A stretch of 64,000 nt of DNA from Antitrichia curtipendula (taxonomy: Eukaryota > Streptophyta > Bryopsida > Hypnales > Leucodontaceae), in contig OX579634.1 of assembly GCA_951230915.1 (NCBI GenBank), positions 12,426,725 through 12,490,724 of the forward strand, read 5' to 3'. Shown here in pieces: positions 25,622-37,748 of this stretch. The translations under genes were made by a program, and so were the position numbers. Each line of letters starts with the position of its first letter. The stretch's first letter is position 1. The notes under the pieces are model-generated. The model worked only from the letters and a program-made list of their open reading frames with translations, had not been told where the DNA came from and ran no database searches.

Positions 25622-26393
25622 TATCTATAGAAAATAGTGAAATTGGGCTACTTTAACAATTAGGTTTATTTTTTCCAAAAAGTTACCTCATAATTCACTG
25701 CTTGTCCACATGGAAGCGCATGCAATTATCTAAACCAGGGCCATGAAACAATGTACCAACCCATGCAACAGAAATGATTTCTACATCACTGCATCCTTTT
25801 ACAGTAACAATACATATTTACATAGTGTAGAAATGTACACTACATAGGAATTTTAAGGGGACCCATATTAATTAATCAACATTACACACTATATAAATAT
25901 CTATCTTTGTTGTACATCAATAGTTATTGAAGTGTCCGAGGACTGTACATCATATTTCAAATATCTACAGTTTTCTACAATAACATTAGAAGGAATTTGG
26001 AGCAAGGGGAGGGCCGTTTCAAGCCCATTCCTCTTTATATTCCCAATGCAGTGCGAGAACAATGCGTTCTTAGAAATTTTAATTTAAAAATAAATAAAAA
26101 TTTCATTAAATTCTTAAAATGGAAAAATTAGCTAAATAAAACTTCATTTAAATTTAAAGTTTTATTTTTTAAATTATTTGACATGGTCGAACTTTGGTCT
26201 TTGGCCACGTTAGACTGTTGCAGTCAGCTACCACTCCTTTGTTCCCACAGTCTAAGAACGCAAGGGAACTCGTAGCCCTTTACAAGGGCTGAGTGGTCTC
26301 TTTCATTTTTTGGTCCCCTTAGTACCCCTATTCAGTGTACTATGTAGAATGTTGAGAAATTAGTGAGGGGCAACCTAATTTCACTACTTTATG
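25622..26393. mobile_element. Non-autonomous inverted-repeat element, long copy (about 770 bp)
   Basis: The left end reads GAAAATAGTGAAATTGGGCT and, after a short gap, AACAATTAGG. The right end reads GGGGCAACCTAATTTCACTA, an inverted match. The same ends flank a shorter copy at 31511-31736. The interior is non-coding, with TTTACATAGTGTAGAAATGT shared in diverged form. Confidence 0.6.
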
Positions 26394-26480
26394 TAATTAG
26401 TCATCCCAACCATTGTTCCACAATTCCTTGCACCATATAGCTAGGGTCCTTTTGAAGTATTACAGTGATATGGCCTTCAT

Positions 26481-26730
26481 TCACAGGAAGATTTTGTGAC
26501 GTTAGCCCCTGGGGCTAAAGTTTGGGGGGTCTAAACTGCCCCACTTTAGACCCCGAGGCTTAGCCTTGCATGAACTTTAGCCCAACCAAGGTGGGACATT
26601 TTGGGGTCTAAAGTAGTGTGAAAAAAGAACGCCCGAGATTTTTCAAACATTGTGTACAAGGGGTCTAAAGTGGGGGCTATTCCTCAAAGGATTAGCCCCG
26701 GCCAGTTAACGTCACAAAATCTTCCTGTGA
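26481..26730. mobile_element. 250-bp MITE with perfect 24-bp terminal inverted repeats
   Basis: The terminal repeats at 26481-26504 and 26707-26730 are exact inverted copies beginning TCACAGGAAGATTTTGTGAC. The interior is packed with GGGGTCTAAAGT words in both orientations and GGGGCTAA words. It is non-coding. No clean target-site duplication flanks it: the left flank reads CCTTCAT and the right flank TTATGAA. I cannot assign the superfamily. Confidence 0.8.
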
Positions 26731-27119
26731 TTATGAAACATCTGCAACTTTACAAATGGCACAGCAAGGCTCTCAATTAATAAAGCCTTTAGTTAGTGAA
26801 CGATTGTGAGTACGTCATTATCAAGGCAATTCAAGGATGCACTTTAAATGGCACTTCACGATTTCTTGAGATCATTGACCAGTTTGAAAATTCACAAAAA
26901 TTCCAAAAAAAATTCTCCCAAGTCAGACTTTCAAATTTTTTTATTTTCTTTATTTGAAAAATGATCTACATTTCCATTTTGACTCTACCCATCATCACAT
27001 TGTTTACCAATGAGGCAAGGGTCCCTTGAAAAGGGGACCTGTGTACAACGAACGAAATTGTCTTCATGCATGGCTCTTGAGCCAACCCCAATCCTTGAAT
27101 TATACTAAAAGTCCCTCCC

Positions 27120-28480
27120 CGGGCATCCAGGCATCTAGAGAGGCATAATACCTTCCTAGCTAGTTAGCACGGGGGCAGGCCCATTGCCTGGTTATACAAT
27201 CAGAGTTTATACATGTCTGATCGGTTCCTGAGTCCTGCGCGTCAGTCTCCCTTACCAGCACTTGGATCGGAATATGCTGATCGAACCCGTAGGATCCGAT
27301 CCTCTGTTTTGATTCTTGTGGTGACCGGTGTACGTGTACGGTGCAAGGTGTCCGGCCGAGACTCAATGATTCATCGATGGGGGAGCCAGGGCTAAGACCT
27401 GACTAAATAATAGATGAATCTCCTTGAATTGTGTGAGACGCAGGAAATATCAGTCGTGACGAAGTGCGAATTCCGATCTGTTTGCATTGACCAGTTCAGA
27501 GTAAGTTAATATTCCGGATTGCGTGCTTTCAAGGCAATTCAACCCAAGCTGCCACTTGCATCGATCCGTCTCAACTTGTGGATTAGCTAGAGGAATTCAT
27601 GTCGTCGCGGTCTGCAAACCAGCGGATGCTTCGCAACGTGGGTTCGCAACTTCCCACCACGATTTCCGTAATGCAATGCATGCCCATTGCAAAGGGAATC
27701 GATCGATCATGCATGGTGCCAATTCGGTTCTGAAAGACGTACATGCATGCGATTTTATATATACTGTGTTTATTGGCTCGGGATGGGGTTCTGGATCTCT
27801 ACCGGCTGATCGAGGCCGGGGAGGAGCTCCGGACCAGCGCTTTGGCATTGACAAATTAAAAGCTTCATGTGGCAGATCGAGGACAGGACATTATATATTA
27901 CTAGCTCCAAAACCGATCGAAACCGTGCGCGCTACAAGCACAGACTGAGACTCTCATATATATGTAGTGCAGCTTGTAGCTGCTTGTTTTGTTTATTGGT
28001 GGAGCTCCAAAACCGAAACTCGTGCGCGCTACAAGCACGTACAGATCGAGCCTCTCAAACTGTAGCTTGTAGCTACCTACAGTAGGTGTTTGTTCTGTTT
28101 ATTGGTGGAGTACTGTTGAATTCACTTTGCTTTGCAACGTTGGCATGAGAACATTCTTACACGTACTGGGACCCCATCGATCGGACCGGGGACCACGCAC
28201 ATTGATCGAGCACCGAGCCAGTAGCTTGCTTTGGAGCAGGGTCTTGTGTTTTGCAGCGACTGCTGCGATTGGTCCTATCATGGGAAAAACGGGTCAGAGG
28301 GTGGCGTGGTGGACCAGAACCTGATGCTTGAGCCCACCATGCAAAAGTCCTTGTCTTGTTGATGAGCCACTTGAAGAATATGTGCGCAGAGTCCGTCCCT
28401 CGCAGAGAGAGCGAGAAGATGAATCTTGCCTTTTCAATAAGTCTACTAGCTACAACTGAGTGGAAGGCCGTAGCTAGCTA
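27120..28480. other. GC-richer island without a recognisable gene
   Basis: Base composition differs sharply from the AT-rich surroundings and resembles the gene islands. GATCGATC-type and CGTACGT-type palindromic words are frequent. The longest frame (27523-27948, 141 codons) has no family resemblance and no splice partner that I could find. It may be a non-coding RNA locus, a regulatory block or a decayed gene. Confidence 0.4.
27903..28111. repeat. Two-copy tandem duplication, period about 100 bp
   Basis: Both copies begin AGCTCCAAAACCGA, include GTGCGCGCTACAAGCAC and a TGTAGCTTGTAGCT-like block, and end in TGTTTATTGGTGGAG. Copy one is 27903-28002 and copy two is 28003-28111. The second has a small insertion. 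Confidence 0.8.
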
Positions 28481-29385
28481 TGCGGACGTCCCAAGTAAGA
28501 GCTGAAATTTAATTTGATTTGAGGAGGGTAGACTTCATTTCTTGAAATGTCTCTTAGAAAATATTCCTTGGAAGACAAATGGAATTGGCATCAAACCCAA
28601 GTCATTCCATATTATTTGGAGCTTTGTGGAATTAGTTGTGAATTTTCTTAAGTTGAAACAATAGTGGTCATTACAAGTGTCCACCTCCTGAAATGTACAC
28701 TATTTACAGTACAATGCTAGTGCAAGCAGAATGTACCTTTGCATTCATTTGGAGTATGATTTTAGAGTTTGAGCGCTTTATGGACCTCCTAAAGCGCTTT
28801 ATGTGGGAGTTCAGTTTGTTTTCGTAAATTAGATGAGGCGGGTTTGATAGGCTAGCCACTAATGCATGGATAAGCAAAAAAATGGTTGTAGTTGATATTG
28901 GATTAGCATTTTAGGATGGAGTTTTTATCCGATTTTTAGAACAAAGAAATCCCTAGTTTCAAGAAATTTCATTCTCTTTTCAGTTTTCACTAACATCATA
29001 ACATTCATTAGCCTTCATAGAGGCTGCCTTTTCTTCTCTGGAGTCCTCATCCACAGAATTCATTCTCTCAGCATTAATGCAAGCTTCGGTACCGGGATAG
29101 TGACAGTAAATTATGATATTCTCCACTTTCTTTTGTTAATTTTAGGACCAAACATACAAATCTAGTTTGCCAAAAACACTAAAAATCTAATGAGTAATAC
29201 ACTACTATAATCTTACCATTTGCCATCAATAACTCATTTTGGGATTCCTTGTGAGTAGACACTCTTTATATACACATGGGTTGGTAGGAGGTAGAACAAA
29301 TCATGTGGGATAAACAAGTTAGAATTTGTTGTTTGTGAAGCACTCATAGTTAAGTCAAAAACAAATAATTTTGTTAAAAGTGAAA
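28481..29385. other. AT-rich intergenic DNA, nothing recognised
   Basis: No supported frame. A short CTTTATGG/AAAGCGCTTTATG duplication near 28776-28806 is the only local structure noticed. Confidence 0.35.
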
Positions 29386-30116
29386 TTTCAGACCTCATTT
29401 AGGCATAGTAGAATGATTCTTCTCAAAAAACTTTGAACTAAAAGAAGTTGGTAAGTGAAGATAAGTTTCACCTCCAAAAATCCGTTTGGCATTTTGAATA
29501 TCCAATCAAAAGTTATGGACAAATTTGAGAGAGGGGTTGGAATGGACAATTTCTTTGACATTTTTTCATAAGCAAAAATTTGAAATTGATTTTCTAGATT
29601 CATATGTACGTAAAAAGCTTTGAATCATTCCATTTTAAACAATGAGATGGAAGCTATGAGGAGTTTTAGTTTGTGGGTAATTATGGATTTTCTATACTAA
29701 ATTAAAATTTGAAGTCTTTCATTTAACTCAGTTTTCATCATTTTGAAAAATAATAATCATAGGATATATATAATTGGGATTGGCGTTTCTCAATTCCATA
29801 ACTAAATAGTTAATAGTTTAGTATTTTGAATCATTCTCTATTTCTTTCTATTTAATGTGACCTCGTGAAGTGCAAGTTGTCTGGTTTTTTGCAATGCCTC
29901 CAAAGGACTTTTTCCAATTCAAACACTAACATCTTGTAATCCACAGGGTGGAAATTTTTGAAATTCTTTCCTCATCTTCTCAAACCAAAGTACTATAAGA
30001 TCCTATGGTGACATGTGCCTATAAATTTATTTTTTCTAAAATCTAGTACTTGTACTAGACATGGCAATTTTGGAGCATTTTTGGTGAAAACACATTCAAG
30101 GAACTTTAGGGGTTAA
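29386..30116. mobile_element. Chimeric block: half of the 13.5-kb fold-back joined to the right half of a TTAA element
   Basis: Bases 29386-29545 follow one arm of the 13473-13880 fold-back (AGACCTCATTTAGGCATAGT, then AAAATCCGTTTGGCATTTTG). From about 29570 the sequence follows the right half of the 23956 element and ends AACTTTAGGGG-TTAA at 30113-30116. This suggests one element inserted into, or recombined with, the other. Confidence 0.5.
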
Positions 30117-30661
30117 GCACCATTTTCTTTTGAAAAGTTAGTAAGACAGTAGTGAGGGAATATCTAATATTGTTCAAGTAAAATCCATTCTAGCAACTCC
30201 CCTCCTAAAAATTGGATTTAAAATGGTTTGTTTTTTTCCATCCTACAAAACCTCTTAAAATCATCTAAAGGACACAAGATATCATTAGCTTTGTTTCAGA
30301 GTTAAGTGGAAGATTTTGGAATTGCTATTAGAGAAAATCTAGGGCCTCCAGAGGGCTGCTCCAAAGCCTTCCAAGAGCCCCGCAATTTAGTTGTTTTTTT
30401 GTTGGCACATGATGCTTTTCCCTATTTGCGCCCAACTGAAGTTTTGGTGTTAGATCTTGGCAATGGTTTAAAATTTAGAAACAAAGGACTAAAAAATCAG
30501 GATTAAGGTACTGTAATGTACCTTAACCTTGATTTTTTAACACTTTGTATTAACACTAAATTATGCCAAAATAAAAAAATATCACCAAATTATCCAATCA
30601 CTGTCATCCACATTTTTTTGGGAGGGGTGGATGTGTTAAGGACTAACTTCATTGACAATTT
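30117..30661. other. AT-rich intergenic DNA, no gene seen
   Basis: A short frame at 30306-30506 has no recognised family. An inverted pair around 30500-30540 (TCAGGATTAAGGTAC and its near-complement GTACCTTAACCTTGATT) forms a small hairpin. Confidence 0.35.
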
Positions 30662-30793
30662 GTGAGTCTCAAGATGAGAAGAGGAGTTGTTTATAGAATT
30701 GGGCTTGTGGTAGAGTTCATATCCCACATGGGTTGTGAAATCTTCCTCAAGCCTAATTCCACAAACATCTCCTCTTCTCATCTTGTAACTCAC
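30662..30793. repeat. Hairpin 1 of a three-hairpin cluster
   Basis: The arms GTGAGTCTCAAGATGAGAAG and, inverted, GTGAGTTACAAGATGAGAAG continue for about 60 bases each with scattered mismatches around a short loop near 30728. Confidence 0.75.
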
Positions 30794-30817
30794 ATATTAA
30801 ATTCATTTTGGTTTCAA

Positions 30818-30894
30818 ATAAGCCATATTAAGTGGCTATTGAAGCTAGTTGCTAATGGCAATTAGCTTCAATAGCCATTTAATTTGGCATATTA
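30818..30894. repeat. Hairpin 2 of a three-hairpin cluster
   Basis: Arms of about 35 bases share TGGCTATTGAAGCTA in inverted orientation around a loop of a few bases (near 30852). There are few mismatches. Confidence 0.75.
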
Positions 30895-30895
30895 G

Positions 30896-30993
30896 AAATT
30901 GATTTTTTTCTATGAAGTCAAATTAAACCCAACAAAGCCAAATTTTGTGGCTTGATTGCATTTAATTTGACTTCATTGAAAAAAAATCAAGTT
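30896..30993. repeat. Hairpin 3 of a three-hairpin cluster
   Basis: Arms of about 40 bases share TGAAGTCAAATTAAA in inverted orientation, with TTGATTTTTTTC on the outside and AAAGCCA toward the loop. Confidence 0.75.
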
Positions 30994-31510
30994 TAAACAC
31001 TGTTTGTAACATTAAAAACTGCGGATACAAGGTCTAAGTGTTTAAAAAGAAACTAAAATTGTGCGTACATTTTTTTTTTCTCACAAAAATATTCATGGCC
31101 TGACTATTTTTGCAAAAGTCAGTTGGCTTGACTACTCACTTTGACCACTTTCGCAATTGTCAGACCGACCTTTTCATAGACTAGTTTGGTCACTGCAAAG
31201 CGGCCATTTGGAAGCCCCAAATTTTCTCTAATGAAACAATTATATAAGCCAAAAACACTTGCACTAATCATTCAATGCAATGCTGAAAAAATTCTACTAC
31301 TTCAAACGCTAGTCTTTTATAATCAACTAGTTTGACCGAGCAAAGTTTTTCAATATTTGGTCTGAAATTTACCTAGTTTAAGAACTAATTCCTGACTAGT
31401 GTTAGATACTCAAAATCAAAGTTTGAATTATTACCCATTTCCAAAAAACGTCTCCAAAAGCAAAAAAAATCTTCATTTCTGACTATTAACTCATGTCCAT
31501 TATGATGGGT

Positions 31511-31736
31511 TATCTACACAAAATAGTAAAAATAGGTTGCCTAAACAATTAGGTTGTCTTATCCCAAGAAAATTACTCTACAAGTCATCAAAGTCAACAT
31601 GAGTTCCAATTACAACAATAACTAATTCAAAAGTAGTACATTTTTGTACAATAACAGTAAATATTTATATAGTGTCAAATGTCAAAAAATTAGTGAGGGA
31701 CAACCTAATTTCACTATTTTGTATAGGTTATGAGAT
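31511..31736. mobile_element. Short deletion copy of the 25.6-kb element (about 226 bp)
   Basis: The left end ACAAAATAGTAAAAATAGGT and the right end AACCTAATTTCACTATTTTG are inverted matches of each other and of the 25622-26393 ends. The interior retains AACAATTAGG and TTTATATAGTGT, but about 550 bases of the long copy are missing. Confidence 0.65.
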
Positions 31737-31774
31737 GATCAAATAATTCATTAATAGTTTTACACTTGTGTACC

Positions 31775-32590
31775 TTGTGCCGTTGCCACAACCAAAGTTA
31801 AAGTAAAAATTAATTTGTAATTTGTAATTTGTAAAAACTTTGAAATTCAATATCTTTCGCACCTTAGTATGAAAGGTTGCACAAACAGAGCTTTATCCAC
31901 AAAGGAGATGTTTTATGGCATATTGGCATGCGATGTGAAAGTTATGTTTTTTTCAAAAACAAAAGATATTTTTAATTCAAATTTTAATTTAAAAAATTAG
32001 AACTTTTACACCATAGGTCCAAACGCCACAAACAAAGTCCGTGCACCTTTTTACGTAGAGAACTTTCCAATGATTCTAAAAACGTTGCTAGACACCTCAC
32101 AATTTTATTAAATCAAATCAAACCAAAAGAAACTAAAAAAAACTAAAAGTATAGACTAGCGTGCCTTGTGCCATTGCCACAATCAATGTAAAAGTAAAAA
32201 TTTATTTTTAATCTTTTAATTTTAAAATAAATCCAAATTTCATAACTTTCACATGCAAAGGAGTGCAAGGGCTTTGTTGTGGTGTTAGAGGTTGCATTCT
32301 TGATACAAATAGAAAGCTTTGTGCATGAAGGAATGCAAAGGCTTTGTTTTGTGGCAATTTGGACATACAAAATGAAAGTTATGTTTTTTTCAAGATAAAA
32401 GATAATTTAATTCAATTTATTTAATCATAAAAACTTTGAAATTTCATAACTTTCACACCGTAGGTCCAAACGCCACAAAGTCCATGCATCCCTCGTTGAG
32501 AAGAGCTTTCAAATAGTATCAAGAATGCTACAAAAAGACTCACGATTTCTTAGATCTCATTCAGCGTATCAAACAAAACAAAACAAACAT
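31775..32590. repeat. Diverged direct duplication, unit about 375-430 bp
   Basis: Copy one (about 31775-32145) and copy two (about 32155-32590) both begin CCTTGTGCCRTTGCCACAA. Both contain AAAGTTATGTTTTTTTCAA and ATAGGTCCAAACGCCACAAA (GTAGGTCC in copy two). Both end in AAATCAAACCAAAA-like text. No coding frame runs through either copy. Confidence 0.65.
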
Positions 32591-32605
32591 AATAAACAAC
32601 TTGAT

Positions 32606-33202
32606 TTAACCCCTAAAGGACCAAGTGTCTGTTCAACGTACGCAAGAAATCTCGGGTAGGTTCCTATGAAGTCATTTTTGGTCAGATGTTCATGAAATTT
32701 GGACACAATGTACATATATGTGCCTCCTTCGTGAAAAAATAATTTTTTTCCCAATCGGGTGCCCGGATCAAAAGTTATGCTGCCTTGAACTTTTGGGGCA
32801 GCTCGGGCAATTTGGGAATCTTTGGAGAATCTTTTGCAGAAAAGCTCATCAACTTTTGAAATTTGGCATGTATGTAACTAATAAAATATGGCATACAATT
32901 GTCTAGAAAAAAACAAATTTAAATACTCAAATCACATTCTAAGCGTAGTCAAACTTTGTTAGCTATCTTGGGGCGGTTTCAAAAAAAACATTTTCTTCAA
33001 ACTTCAAACGTTATAATCTTTCAATCCACGTGGTCAAATGGGCTGAAATTTTTTCCACACTTTGGTAAAATACTTTACTTTAGTTTTGTACAGTTGAAGT
33101 TTCAAAAAAAAGTTTCAATTTTTAGTTTTGATTAACAAACTAAAAAACCACAGTTTTTGACAATGTCTCCCTGAATACCCCCCTTGGTCCTTTAGGGGTT
33201 AA
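32606..33202. mobile_element. TTAA element with perfect 16-bp terminal inverted repeats (597 bp)
   Basis: This is the cleanest member of the family. TTAA at 32606-32609 is followed by CCCCTAAAGGACCAAG, and the exact complement precedes TTAA at 33199-33202. The interior contains the shared right-half block AATCTTTCAATCCACGTGGT. No coding frame. Confidence 0.85.
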
Positions 33203-33589
33203 GGTTAGATTGTTATATAGTTATCTCCTTAAGAAAAGGTTATATGATATCAATGTATCTCAAATTAATAAGCTTAATTAACCCTAACTGAATGACTTCA
33301 TGTGACAAAGGTAGTTACCAAAATGTTTGGATTACTGGATCAATAAGTGTACTCTTTATTTCTACACTGAACTATAATCATTCATCAGATAATTTTGGTA
33401 CTTGACATCTTTTAGGATTAAAGGCCATTTTTGCTGGTGATTGTTGATGACTAAGCAAATGAGAATTAATTTTTATGAGATGAAAGCCACATGTATGATG
33501 AAAATTATCCCTTCCAAAACACCTGACACTAAGCTTATTATTTACAAGTCATTGTTGTGTTATTCAAGGTACAAGTCAATTTTTTATTT

Positions 33590-34860
33590 TTTGCAATCCA
33601 AATTATCCAATGTTTTCTTATTGATTGCTAGAGATTTATTGTGAATGAGATAGAACATCACTCTTATACTATTTTTAATCCCTAAATGTCCAAGGTCTTT
33701 TTTGAATTTCATAGAGTTTGCTCAAAACTAAACAAAAAAATCAAAATTTCATAAGTTTTATCAACTCTTTTGAAATTGCAACCTTACAAATTCAAACTAG
33801 ATGTAATATAGATAACACATAAAAAGAAAACACAACAATTATATCAATTATGGATTGAAAGATTATAATGTTTGATCACGATGTCGTGTAAACTAAGATC
33901 ATAGCACATAACAGATTGAGTGCCACAACCAACATCAAATATGCAATCAAAATTAAACAAGAATGCATAACAAACACACTTTTAAAAGAGAAAATTATAA
34001 ATGTACATACACAAAGTCAAGCGGCTCTCATCCCACAAAGGGAGAGTTCAAGAGTTCAAGCGTGAGAGAAGAAGTGAAAACTTCACTAAATGATAAACCA
34101 TCATCTCTAAGTAAATAAAAAAATATAGAATTCTACAATTTGGACGAAACTTATCCAAAACTAAGGTGAAATTCCATGAGTGTCCATCTAACATTATAAG
34201 TCTTTGGAGTGATCTTGACGTCACTTCACTTGACAAAGAGAATGTTAAAATTATAAAAGTCATTTGAAGTCTCTTAATCCCTTTTTTCATGTCAAATCTA
34301 AAATTGAGGTCATGAAATAATATAAGGTAAAAAAGACATAATATGCATAACCATAATCCATTTACAACTTTTCAAAATCTACTCTACAATCTCTTTAAAT
34401 TATGAATTTTCAATGTTAATTTCCTCCAAGATCTAGTGTATTTGAGGTTGATTTCCATGAGTCTAACGCTAAAAAATCAAGATTTGCAATGGACATCCTT
34501 GTATAAAATTTTCAGTGGAAAAATCATAAACATTTTTTTTTTCAAAATTGGATTTTTGATTCTTAAAATAGACAATAAAGGATGTTCAACAAGAAATATA
34601 ATTTACTCAAATAAAGTATTTTGATCAAATTTTGTTTAGCTTCAAAGTTTAGTTGACACCAAAATATGGTGCCTTGGGCATCTGGGGATTAAATATATAA
34701 AGACAAATATATTAAGTTAAATCTATAATTTGTAATTCAACTATAAGAGAGAAACACTTAGTGATTTGTTCTAATGTTAGTATTTCCTTCACCAATCAAG
34801 CTACAACCATAATATACTATTTAAGTGTCATTCTATATTTAAAAATTCACAATGTTAATC
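33590..34860. repeat. Copy A of a large inverted duplication (partner 42340-43265)
   Basis: Both flanks of the TTAA element at 33675 match, in reverse complement, the flanks of the element at 42521. Examples are TTTTCTTATTGATTGCTAGA on the left and CTATAAGAGAGAAACACTTA on the right. The whole segment, including its inserted element, was therefore duplicated. Confidence 0.7.
33675..34692. mobile_element. TTAA element (1018 bp) inside copy A
   Basis: The left end is TTAA-TCCCTAAATGTCCAAGG. The right end reads CCTTGGGCATCTGGGGA followed by TTAA at 34689-34692. The termini match at 14 of 17 positions. It carries about 350 bases more than the copy at 42521. Confidence 0.7.
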
Positions 34861-37140
34861 TAGTTAATGCCAGAGTTTGAATAGTGCAAGCATTGCTTAT
34901 ACTACCCATATTGAACTAAATTTGGACTTCTTGTAGAATTGTGAATAACTTTTGTAATTGAGAGTGTATTGGTAGGTAGCTGACATTTATAAAACAAAAT
35001 TCTTCTGATTTTTGTTTTTCTTGATCCAACATGATGATTTTGATCCATTTTTAAACTCAAAAGTCTACATTTGGACTATATATTTTATATTTTCATCATT
35101 TTTCTTCAATTTTTTTTTCCAATAATTTGAGCATTTTTTCCATTTTCTTATCAACAATTAGTGGATGCAATATTAATTTTGGACTACAGATTTGTCCATA
35201 ATTAGTTCAATATCATATATATTAATTTGAGATAGTGTAAAGATAGTATAGACCACATTATATTGGTTTTATCTAAAATACTTTGAGCTTTCATATGTGT
35301 GAGCCTCTCAAATACATATTATTCTTTAACTATTGTAAATTAGTATTATTAATGTAGAGCACACTAATTTGATTAATTTATATAATTAATAGTTTAATTA
35401 TTTGGTCTCATATTACTATAGCAACCGTAGGTGTTCTAGAGTACCCTAATTGCAACAACTCCACAAAGTTTGAATACCTATTCCCTCCTAGTGATATTTA
35501 TTTACTTTCCTTTATACAAAAATGGCAATCTATGGATCACTAACTCACTGCATAGTGTCTTTTGGCAATTTTTGGTCCTTTTACCTTAGGGAAACTTTAA
35601 AAACAAATACAAGGATGTCCACTTCAAACCATGTATTGATTTGGGTTAATTGTTAGGGTTGCTAAAGTATGAACCAAGAGCAACAAGCAACAAGCATTGA
35701 GCAACAAGCAATAAGCAATGAGCAGTGACCGTTTTTAGAAAAAAATTGTAAAAAAATTAGAATTTTTTATTATAAGATGCCTATGTCCATGGTTTAGGGT
35801 AAAAACTTATGGCTATAAATAAATTTAAAGAAGATGAATGAGGATGAATGGCTTCGGATGAAAATTTTGAAACTGACTTTGTTGGATGAAATAAATATAT
35901 TGTTCATTGCATATGACTATTGGATGGGACAAAAAACTTAGTTGTTTAAGATGAAGATTCATGCCAAGTACCTTAGGTCAAAGGCAAAAAGACCTTTTGA
36001 ATTTGGAACTTGTATATGGCATTATGAATTCATTTCAAAGAATGTATCATTTCCAATTAAAATTTGTAATTCCTTTCAAGCATTATTCAAGTCAATGGTT
36101 GATTGAATTTATTCTTATGCTAATACAACTATTTACAAGTTCTAATTACATGTTTCCATATGTGAAAATCAACATGATGCTAGTTGACACTTTAGAAAAA
36201 TAGATTCAATCTACAGAAATTCTACTTAGCCATGACATACCAAAAAAGTTAAGGGAGAGTCCCTTGATACTAAGAAATGGTTCCTCGGATCCGAGGAGCC
36301 TTCTATAGCACCAACAGTCTATGAGTCTATCTAATGACATACTGAAAAAATGAGCCTTCTATGCCATACTCTTGGCATCAAGGAAAGGCTCCTTGGAATC
36401 CAAAGAGACTTGGGCTGAATTATTTTTTTAATATTTATTTTTGAAAAAATAACAACTAACTTTAAAAATCATATATAGTAGTGGAAGAAGGTTGTCAAGA
36501 AATGACTCCTCGGATTTGAAGAGGTCCTCTCACTCCTGAATTTAAAATTTTTTTAAAAAAATAATTGTGTTTTTTTCTTTTCTTGAAAAGAATAAAAAAA
36601 AATTTGAAATTTTTTTTTTGAGTTTTAGAAAAAAATTGCAATTCAAATATCCTCCAAGTTATTAGAAAGGAAGGTCCTTTGGCAACAAAAAATGGCTTTT
36701 TGGACAAAAACAATTTTTTGTCTATTCATTGATTGTCAAAGTGTTTCAAATTGTTTTTCAATTTTTTCAAAACGTAAATGGGTGACATGGATGAAATTCT
36801 TTCGCACATCACTTCTATGGTGGTACCTTTCATATTGTGGGACAAGCTAGGCTATCGTTTTTGGCCCTGTCTACAAATTTAAATGCCCAAATTAACTACT
36901 TTAAATTAAGCTTTCTTTAGCAATAAATCAATTTTTGGAAAATTCAATTTTGGTAATTTTACATTACTGTTTTTGAATTTGACATCACTATTTATTATTT
37001 TAATATGTCTATTTTTAGTAAAAAATACCTTAGTGAGCGCTCAAGTCTAAACGCTTGTCGCTAAACGCTAATACTCTAGCATCATTGACTCAAATAGAAG
37101 CAGAAGTCCACTATGTTCCATAAAAAAAATCCTTAGACTA
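34860..37140. repeat. Copy 1 of a diverged direct repeat, about 2.2 kb (partner 37749-39530)
   Basis: Shared blocks in the same order are AGTTTGAATAGTGC, GACCACATTATATTGGTTTT, ATTCCCTCCTAGTGATATTT, TTTATACAAAAATGGCAA, AATTTTACATTACT and GAGCGCTCAAGTCTAAAC. Copy 1 has an unoccupied TTAA at 35326-35329 where copy 2 carries an inserted element. Near 35680 there is a run of AGCAACAAGCAA and AGCAATAAGCAATGAGC words. Non-coding. Confidence 0.6.
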
Positions 37141-37168
37141 TGGCACCTACTACCATACGTAAGTTAGT

Positions 37169-37748
37169 TTAACCCCTAAAGCCCCGCTTGTCCCCTCGGG
37201 GGACAATTTGGGTCCGGGTAGGTTCCTATTGTCTCAATTTGAAGTGAAATTTTTTGAGATTTTTTGAGGTTGTGTAGCTTTGTAAGAGCTTTGTGGATAT
37301 ATAATTTTTGTTTCCATTGGATGCTGGATGAAAAAATTATGGCACAATGAGCAAGAAATGGAGGTGGGGGGCAGCCCAAAAAAATTTACAAATAGTCAAA
37401 ATAATTTTTTTGAATTTTTTCCTAAAATATTATATTTTTACCTATACGTGAAGCTTTGATTCATTCTATTTGGACTAGGGATGAGAAAGTTATGGACAAT
37501 CTTAGTTTTTGGGCAATTTAAGCATCTTCTTGAAAAAAACTTTTTGTTCAACTTTGAATGCTAATATCTTCCAATCCGTATGGTGAAATTTGATGAAATT
37601 CTTATACATGATCTCAGACAAGTTAAGTATAAGATCCTACGGTTAAATTCCAAAAAAAACAAAAAATTGGTTTCCTTAAGTGAATACATTAGAAGTGGTA
37701 GTTTTGAGTAGTTTTTGTCAGAAACACCCTCGGGGCTTTAAAGATTAA
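37169..37748. mobile_element. TTAA element, 580 bp
   Basis: The left end is TTAA-CCCCTAAAGCCCCG. The right end is CGGGGCTTTAAAGA followed by TTAA at 37745-37748. The interior has the shared blocks GGTAGGTTCCTATTGTCTCA and AATATCTTCCAATCCGTATG. The DNA to its right, AAAAGTTTGAATAGTGC, also occurs at 34870 next to a single TTAA, which may be a second empty site. Confidence 0.75.

Noticed and set aside
27523..27948. 141-codon frame in the GC-rich island
   Set aside because: No family resemblance, biased His/Arg/Ser content and no convincing splice partner.
32606..32625. CCCTAAA in the TTAA element ends as interstitial telomere repeats
   Set aside because: The heptamer occurs once per end, never in tandem, and is explained by the conserved transposon terminus.
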